10,102 nt of DNA from Rickettsia endosymbiont of Ixodes persulcatus. GTDB lineage: Bacteria; Pseudomonadota; Alphaproteobacteria; Rickettsiales; Rickettsiaceae. The notes under the pieces are model-generated. The model was not told the DNA's origin and did no database searches. It saw only the letters and a program-made list of their open reading frames with translations. Where the stretch lies: NCBI GenBank assembly GCA_027293795.1, contig JAPYLE010000254.1:1-10102 (forward strand), in the 5' to 3' direction. Every line of letters begins with the position of its first letter. Position 1 is the stretch's first letter. Positions 5,961 to 10,102 of this stretch are shown here, in pieces. The position numbers and the translations under genes are program-made.

Positions 5961-6818
5961 TCATAACATGACCAAAAAGTTATTAAACAAACTTATTATT
6001 TCATCTTTATATTTTTGTTTATGCAAATATTTGCTTTTTAAATTTAGATTTTTAAAATCTTTATTTGTTACCGGCGGGTATTTACAAAGCTTTATTAAAT
6101 CTTCATCTAAAATAAAATGCTTACGAGGAATATTTATAGTTTGTGCATTCTCTTCGCGATAAGCTACAAGTATTTGAATTTTACGGTTAAAGCTCTCATC
6201 ATTACTTCTATATTTTATTTTTTTCCAAGCATCTTTCGGCCCAACCTTATAATTTCTAACGTCTAACAAAGAACTAAGAGTAGTTTGATATTTATTAACT
6301 AAATTATTTCTAATAATTATATTATTTAACTCTTTATATATCTTATATAAATACTCCACGTCTAACATAGCATAATTTAACATATCACTAGTGATAGGGC
6401 GTTTTAGCCAGTCAGATTTTTGATGAGTTTTATCAATAGCAATACCGAATAGTTTATAACAAAGATCATCATAGCTTAGTTGTTTACCGAATCCACAAAT
6501 ATTTGCCGCAATTTGTATATCAAAAACATTAGAAGGTAGTGTTTTAAACAAATTATAGAAAATCTCTAAATCTTCACGAGGAGCATGAAATATTTTAGTA
6601 ATATTATTGTCTACAAGCAGCTTATTAAAAATATTCATATCCAAATTGCTTAATGCATCAATTATTCCGCAATAATTTTCTGCTTTAACTTGAATTATAC
6701 TAAGCTGAGCATAATAAGTATAGCGACGCTCAAATTCCGTATCTATGCTTAAGCATGTCTTACTTGCTAACTGTTTACAAACTTCTTCTAATGTTTTTTG
6801 ATTATCGATAATTTGCAT
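5961..6818 (-). CDS. rnd: Ribonuclease D
   Basis: RNase D is a 3'-5' exoribonuclease that trims tRNA precursors and other stable RNAs. The DEDD exonuclease motifs are complete: Exo I IDTEFER (Asp26, Glu28), Exo II HAPREDLE (Asp83), and Exo III YAMLDVEYL (Tyr149, Asp153). The family block DKTHQKSDWLKRPI stands at 129-142. After about residue 200 a single HRDC-like region follows. At 285 residues it is shorter than the 375-residue E. coli enzyme with its two HRDC domains. The start MQIIDNQKTL fits the family N-terminus. The stop of an RMD1 C-terminal fragment lies 10 bp upstream on the same strand, so rnd was probably once the second gene of an operon whose first gene has since been split. The gene itself is intact. 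Confidence 0.93.
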   Translation of the reverse strand: MQIIDNQKTLEEVCKQLASKTCLSIDTEFERRYTYYAQLSIIQVKAENYCGIIDALSNLDMNIFNKLLVDNNITKIFHAPREDLEIFYNLFKTLPSNVFDIQIAANICGFGKQLSYDDLCYKLFGIAIDKTHQKSDWLKRPITSDMLNYAMLDVEYLYKIYKELNNIIIRNNLVNKYQTTLSSLLDVRNYKVGPKDAWKKIKYRSNDESFNRKIQILVAYREENAQTINIPRKHFILDEDLIKLCKYPPVTNKDFKNLNLKSKYLHKQKYKDEIISLFNNFLVML

Positions 6819-6828
6819 AGAAGCGATT

Positions 6829-7036
6829 CTATAAAGCTCCGATAATTTTTAAGAAAAGATTAGTATGAGATAAAGATAAAACAACTTCAAGACCGATTAA
6901 AATAATAATGATCCACTCAAGTTTGGCAGAATGTTTATAATTAAGATCGTTTGAAAGAATGTCTAAAAGCTCATGAATCATATTAAGACGATGATTCATT
7001 ATATTTTGCCGTATTTCTATGTCTTGAACCTCAACA
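6829..7036 (-). pseudogene. RMD1/DUF155 family protein, C-terminal fragment
   Basis: On the minus strand the frame reads VEVQDIEIRQNIMNHRLNMI, continues through HELLDILSNDLNYKHSAK and the membrane segment LEWIIIILIGLEVVLSL, and stops at 6831-6829. This is the conserved C-terminus of the RMD1/YagE (DUF155) family: the helix before a single C-terminal transmembrane segment. No start codon and no upstream domain remain on this strand. The matching N-terminal half is on the opposite strand immediately beyond about 7036. The fragment ends 10 bp before rnd, so it marks the original order RMD1-rnd. The membership is recalled from the family pattern and is not a search result. Confidence 0.65.
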
Positions 7037-7037
7037 T

Positions 7038-7421
7038 TTTAACGATGTTTTATATATTCGGAAAGAGATAAATAAAGATTCTGATTTTATAGAGATATTT
7101 CTCTTTCCGTTTGGTTGCGTAACTATTTGGGGCGGTGATGAAATTCAAGAAAAAATAGTTTTAAGCGATACTGATTTAGTAACGGTAAATAAGCTTAAAG
7201 AACCGGTATCAGATTATATTTATTTTGAATATAATACGGAAGTCGAGAAAACCTTTATTGATGAAGAAAAAAATAAAATAATCTTAGCTGATAAATCGGT
7301 TTTTGTTAAACTCTCTATTTCTCATGCTCTTGCACAATCAGTTAAGCTTAGCGTTCTTGAGCAATCTTTTTTTAAATTAGTAACTAGATCACTCATCTTA
7401 TATTCGGAAGAAGTACAGTAA
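7038..7421 (+). pseudogene. RMD1/DUF155 family protein, N-terminal fragment (inverted relative to its C-terminus)
   Basis: The plus-strand frame reads FNDVLYIRKEINKDSDFIEI, then FLFPFGCVTIWGGDEIQEKI, and later YIYFEYNTEVEKTFID and SISHALAQSVKLSVLEQSFF. The FFxFGCVxxWG pattern and the SHALAQSVKLSVxE stretch are typical of the N-terminal and central parts of RMD1/DUF155 proteins. It ends at a premature stop (7419-7421). The middle of the family, between SVxE and the C-terminal EVQD helix, is missing. The frame is open back to 6987 but has no start codon. Together with the minus-strand fragment at 6829-7036 it shows a gene broken by inversion with loss of its centre. Function of the family in bacteria is unclear. 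Confidence 0.6.
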
Positions 7422-7508
7422 GATGAACATCTCATGATTATTAAGTTTAATTTATATAAATTTAGAGTATAGTAGTTAGGAACGTATAAAGTCAATAATA
7501 TTATAATT

Positions 7509-8339
7509 ATGTATGAAATATTAAGTGATAGAGAGGTCATTAAAATAATAGGTTTAGATTCAGTAAAATTCCTACAAAATCTTGTTACTAACGATATAAA
7601 TAAAAGTCAATATTGTTATACTTATTTACTTAACAACCAAGGAAGATACCTATTTGATTTTTTTGTGTATATTCATAACTTTGAGGAAATTTACCTTGAT
7701 ATTGATAAAAGTAATAAAGCTGTTTTGATAGATCATTTAAATTTCTATAAATTTCGTTCCAAAATACAAATAATAGACTGCAGTGACGAATATAAAGTTA
7801 TCTACTCACATCAAAAATTAAATATAGAAACGCTAGTTACATCTCGTGATCCTCGCTATACTAAGCTTGGTTTTCGTTCAATAGTAAATGGAACATTAAA
7901 AGATACCCTCGACCCTTTATGTTATTCCCGCGAAGGCGGGAATCCAATATACCTAGAAGATAAATATAATTTTGCAATAATAGACGGTGTAGAAGATTTA
8001 TCTTTCGGTAAATCCATCCCGATTTTATACGGCGGTGAAGAATTAAACGGGATTAGCTACGATAAAGGTTGTTATGTAGGACAAGAAGTCATTTCAAGAG
8101 CTAAATATCAATGGGTTATAAGAAGAAAGATATATAAAGTTATAGCAGATGAAGCTTTATCCTCATTAGTTAAAGATGAAGAAATACTCGCATATAACGA
8201 TAAAATCGGCGTAATATGCTCAAGTTACCGTAATAAAGCAATCGCTTTAATTAGAGAAGAAAAACATCTTGCCGTTAAAGAATCTGGTATTAACGTTAAA
8301 GGGATTAGCATAGAGCTATTATTAGCACCTTGGTATTAA
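7509..8339 (+). CDS. ygfZ: Folate-binding Fe-S cluster assembly/repair protein YgfZ
   Basis: YgfZ proteins resemble the T-protein of glycine cleavage, bind tetrahydrofolate, and support assembly or repair of Fe-S clusters in some enzymes. The signature KGCYVGQEVISRAKY is present with the key Cys188. The N-terminal IIGLDSVKFLQNLVTNDI and NNQGRYLFDFF blocks are also typical. ATG 7509 gives MYEILSDREVIKIIG, a standard start, with no strong Shine-Dalgarno. Two oddities: residues 138-146 (CYSREGGNP) are encoded by a palindromic element inserted in frame, and the conserved Gly after SRAKYQ is Trp here (TGG instead of GGG). The frame is intact at 276 residues, near the alphaproteobacterial length. 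It lies just beyond the broken RMD1 gene, with only a weak promoter-like TATAGT (7468-7473) upstream. Confidence 0.88.
   Translation: MYEILSDREVIKIIGLDSVKFLQNLVTNDINKSQYCYTYLLNNQGRYLFDFFVYIHNFEEIYLDIDKSNKAVLIDHLNFYKFRSKIQIIDCSDEYKVIYSHQKLNIETLVTSRDPRYTKLGFRSIVNGTLKDTLDPLCYSREGGNPIYLEDKYNFAIIDGVEDLSFGKSIPILYGGEELNGISYDKGCYVGQEVISRAKYQWVIRRKIYKVIADEALSSLVKDEEILAYNDKIGVICSSYRNKAIALIREEKHLAVKESGINVKGISIELLLAPWY
7920..7946. repeat. In-frame RPE fragment in ygfZ
   Basis: ATTCCCGC (7924-7931) pairs with GCGGGAAT (7936-7943) around GAAG. The element is read in frame as CYSREGGNP, the peptide typical of this RPE class. It sits in the linker DTLDPL...IYLEDKYN between the N-terminal region and the KGCYVGQE motif, where an insertion is likely to be tolerated. 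Only the core hairpin is present; the flanking ATGACAT arm seen at other sites is missing. Confidence 0.75.
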
Positions 8340-8429
8340 ATTTAATAATTTATTGATATTTAGTAACTTTTTATATATTTTAAAAGCGTAAATGAAAAAA
8401 CCATGTTTTATGGTAATTTTATTGTAAAA

Positions 8430-8448
8430 TATAATATAAATTTTGGAG
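8430..8448 (+). promoter_or_regulatory. Leader of the ankyrin pseudogene: -10 box and ribosome binding site
   Basis: A perfect TATAAT (8430-8435) lies 22 bp before ATG 8457, and GGAG (8445-8448) lies 8 bp before it. No convincing -35 is found at 16-18 bp spacing. A small hairpin ACCAT (8400-8404) with ATGGT (8410-8414) is just upstream and could be what is left of a ygfZ terminator. The leader would leave a very short 5' UTR. Confidence 0.35.
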
Positions 8449-8456
8449 CTTTTTTT

Positions 8457-9169
8457 ATGTATACACCTTTTCAATTACTAAATTCAGGAAATATACAAAA
8501 CATACAACAAATACCGGCTTATTAAACGGAACTAATATTAATGATGTTAACAATAACCTTAATATTTTTGAAACTCTTTGCAGCTTGATACCTAACCAAC
8601 AAGATCAGAATGTTAAAAATGGTTTAGAAAATATTACATTACAGATATTAGAAAAAATGATTTCTATTCCTGAAACTCATTAGGATAAGAAAGATGCAAA
8701 TGGTAATACTATGTTTGAATAGGGAGTTTGGAGTAATAGCTCTAAGGTAATAGGAATGTTTCATAATAATCCTTAAATAATGAATAAATTTGTTTCAGCT
8801 GAGAAAGCACAAATTCATAATTTTTTCCGTGTTTTAATGGAATCACATATTTCTGATGAGTTCCGTAAGACACAAATCGAAAAATTAAAGCCGGTAGGTC
8901 GGTAGGTTTAGATATTAATGATCTTGGTCAAGATAATCATACTGCTTTATATTCTGCAATAAATATCAACTTATTGCTAATAATCCAAATAATCAAAATA
9001 TTATTTCAAGCTCAAATGGATAAATATAATAAAATAGTTAAAAATTTGCTGAAATTTGGAGCTAACCCTTCACTTGAAGCAAATAATATACTAAATTTTA
9101 TTAGTTCAAGGTTCTTTATAAATTCAAGAAAATATTTCTAAAATTTTAGATGTAGGGCATAAATTTTAG
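8457..9169 (+). pseudogene. Ankyrin-repeat protein, multiply disrupted
   Basis: ATG 8457 gives MYTPFQLLNSGNIQNIQQIP and then a frameshift near 8515. The next frame carries LLNGTNINDVNNNLNIFETL and then stops at a TAG after SIPETH, a TAG after NGNTMFE, and a TAA after MFHNNP. Later segments read KFVSAEKAQIHNFFRVLMES, DINDLGQDNHTALYSAIN and KIVKNLLKFGANPSLEANN. The patterns DANGNTxxE, SxKVIGMxxNNP, GxTALYSAI and VKNLLxxGANPxLE are ankyrin-repeat features. Rickettsia use such proteins in host interaction, but this copy has at least three in-frame stops and three frameshifts. The last readable residues are SKILDVGHKF at the stop 9167-9169. It is dead despite keeping its start signals. Confidence 0.7.
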
Positions 9170-9189
9170 CTGCAACAAATTTTAAAAAA

Positions 9190-9228
9190 AATGATACTCC
9201 TCGCAGCAGAGCTGCGAGGAGTATCATT
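9190..9228. repeat. 18-bp perfect palindrome
   Basis: The arm 9190-9207 (AATGATACTCCTCGCAGC) pairs perfectly with 9211-9228 around a 3-base loop, AGA. The stem is more GC-rich than its surroundings. It lies at the end of the ankyrin pseudogene and is open in one frame as NDTPRSRAARSIIR, so it may be another RPE class inserted in that gene. No T-run follows, which argues against a simple terminator. Confidence 0.8.
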
Positions 9229-9273
9229 AGGCATATTGGTACACATGAGCCAGACATGATTTTGCACATACGG

Positions 9274-9302
9274 GTCGCATAAGCTTTAGCTTCATATGCG
9301 AC
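9274..9302. repeat. Inverted repeat, second hairpin of the cluster
   Basis: GTCGCATA (9274-9281) pairs with TATGCGAC (9295-9302). Inside, AGCT-tt-AGCT extends the stem with a small bulge. A third GTCGC copy (9308-9312) follows directly. Confidence 0.65.
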
Positions 9303-9322
9303 TTCTAGTCGCTATAAAACAA

Positions 9323-9345
9323 ACTTTCATCTTTCAGATGAAAGT
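9323..9345. repeat. Inverted repeat over the start codon of the HAD pseudogene
   Basis: ACTTTCATC (9323-9331) pairs perfectly with GATGAAAGT (9337-9345) around TTTCA. The right arm contains the ATG (9338-9340) of the HAD-like pseudogene, so in RNA the start codon would be paired. It is the third hairpin within 156 bp. Confidence 0.6.
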
Positions 9346-9991
9346 GGTTGATATTTAATTTTGATGGAACTTTAATTAAGGGTTATTCGCATTATATCGG
9401 GCAGCGGGTAGTAGGCTTATAGTAGAGCGAAATATACAAAATCGCTTTTTTAGCTCATATGATGAACGTGCTAAAGAGATGGCTAGGCTTGAGCAAAAAT
9501 TCTCTATAGAGCTAATGGAGAGATTTCTAGATAATGATAATTTAGGTTGGAAAAATGAAGAACAATTAGTACGTCTTTTTAAAAATATTATATCAATCCG
9601 GTCATAAAATAGCTATAGCATCATTTAATGCTTATCCTGATGCCGTAAAATATGCATTAGAACAGTTATTAGGTGAAGAAACGGTAAAAAATATATATAA
9701 AAACAGGTTTACCTGCTAAGAGTGATGAAGAGATAAAACTTTGTAATAAAGTACCTTATATTAGAGAAGTGATGAACAATACTGAAAATAACGAATAGAG
9801 CAAATGTATTTTTTATGGATGATGATAAAAAGCATACCGATGCTGCAAAAGACTATAAAATCCAAGCGGCTTGGGTTAAGAAAGACGACAAGGAATATAT
9901 TCAGGAAGCTTTTAATTTTTTGTATGACTTTAATGAAAAGCGTGAAATTTATGTTGAGCTAGAAGATCCTATTACTGGGGAATATAGCTAG
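9338..9991 (+). pseudogene. HAD-superfamily phosphatase, multiply frameshifted
   Basis: Translation pieces in several frames rebuild a HAD hydrolase. ATG 9338 gives MKVVDI, then one frame over NFDGTLIKGYSHYIGQRVVG supplies motif I (the FDGTL block). The next frame gives IVERNIQNRFFSSYDERAKE and then KNEEQLVRLFKNI. After another shift LYQSGHKIAIASFNAYPDAV holds motif II (IASFN). Next comes TGLPAKSDEEIKLCNKVPYI, and a final shift leads to ANVFFMDDDKKHTDAA with motif IV (MDDDKKHTDAA). The frame ends YVELEDPITGEYS at TAG 9989-9991. At least five indels break it, so no working enzyme is made. The motifs are in correct order and spacing for a protein of about 215 residues. Substrate unknown. Confidence 0.65.
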
Positions 9992-10052
9992 ACCATAGTA
10001 AATAGGTACATACTATGCTAATATATATGTTATAAATAATAATAAATAAGTT

Positions 10053-10102
10053 ATGGCAAGCAGTTACAGTTACGATTTAAGAATGAAACTATTCAAAGCT
10101 CT
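10053..10102 (+). CDS. IS630-family transposase, N-terminal part (runs off the window)
   Basis: ATG 10053 opens a frame MASSYSYDLRMKLFKAL that continues to the window edge. The SYSYDLRxK start is the first helix of the helix-turn-helix domain in IS630/Tc1-mariner-type transposases. TAAG (10047-10050) two bases before the ATG is a weak ribosome binding site. The catalytic DDE part is outside the window. Upstream, ATAGTA (9995-10000) and TACTAT (10011-10016) form a short inverted repeat that may belong to the element's end. Confidence 0.65.
   Translation, partial: MASSYSYDLRMKLFKA

Noticed and set aside
5968..6162. Plus-strand open frame antisense to rnd
   Set aside because: It overlaps the 3' end of an intact RNase D gene and has a composition typical of an antisense shadow.
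7446..7473. Promoter-like TTTAAT/TATAGT upstream of ygfZ
   Set aside because: The -35 matches only three of six positions, and such words are expected by chance in this AT-rich DNA.
7322..7540. Minus-strand open frame overlapping the RMD1 fragment and the ygfZ start
   Set aside because: It is antisense to recognisable RMD1 sequence and to the start of ygfZ, without a ribosome binding site.
334..9345. CRISPR array or tRNA/rRNA genes suggested by the many repeats and hairpins
   Set aside because: The repeats are dispersed palindromes without regular spacers, and no cloverleaf or rRNA signature was seen.

Overview
The window looks like a chromosomal segment of an obligate intracellular alphaproteobacterium of the genus Rickettsia, probably a lineage rich in mobile DNA and pseudogenes. 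The evidence is the very AT-rich base composition, the dispersed palindromic elements with arms like ATTCCCGC/GCGGGAAT (Rickettsia palindromic elements, RPEs) lying both between and inside genes, the Rickettsia-like housekeeping proteins, and the many decayed genes. No species is named because the sequence alone does not decide it.

Layout. Positions 1-78 hold the 5' end of a transposase-like gene on the minus strand. Next come a small C-terminal remnant (to 317), a decayed gene with frameshifts (about 515-1083) behind a good sigma70-type promoter, and two copies of a 39-bp inverted repeat (334-372 and 1088-1126). From 1173 to 2659 there is a two-gene unit: a lytic transglycosylase (SLT domain) and a small secreted protein of unknown function. 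Each has a palindromic element spliced in front of its signal peptide. At 2694-2992 is a hypothetical gene with a damaged start, and at 2994-3743 a SAM-methyltransferase frame without a usable start.

The core is housekeeping: lpdA (dihydrolipoyl dehydrogenase, the E3 of 2-oxoacid dehydrogenases), a 5-formyltetrahydrofolate cyclo-ligase, RNase D (minus strand, convergent) and the folate-dependent Fe-S protein YgfZ. RPEs sit upstream of lpdA, between lpdA and the cyclo-ligase, between the cyclo-ligase and rnd, and in frame inside ygfZ. Between rnd and ygfZ an RMD1/DUF155 gene has been torn apart: its C-terminal part is on the minus strand next to rnd, and its N-terminal part is on the plus strand.

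The last 1.6 kb is an accessory graveyard. It holds an ankyrin-repeat pseudogene (8457-9169), a cluster of three hairpins (9190-9345), a HAD-family phosphatase pseudogene (9338-9991) and the start of an IS630-type transposase (from 10053). The most interesting theme is palindromic DNA that has become part of reading frames. The clearest case is a 167-bp near-perfect palindrome at 2018-2184; computationally removing it with two adjacent bases restores a textbook signal peptide whose start lies 4 bp after the upstream gene.
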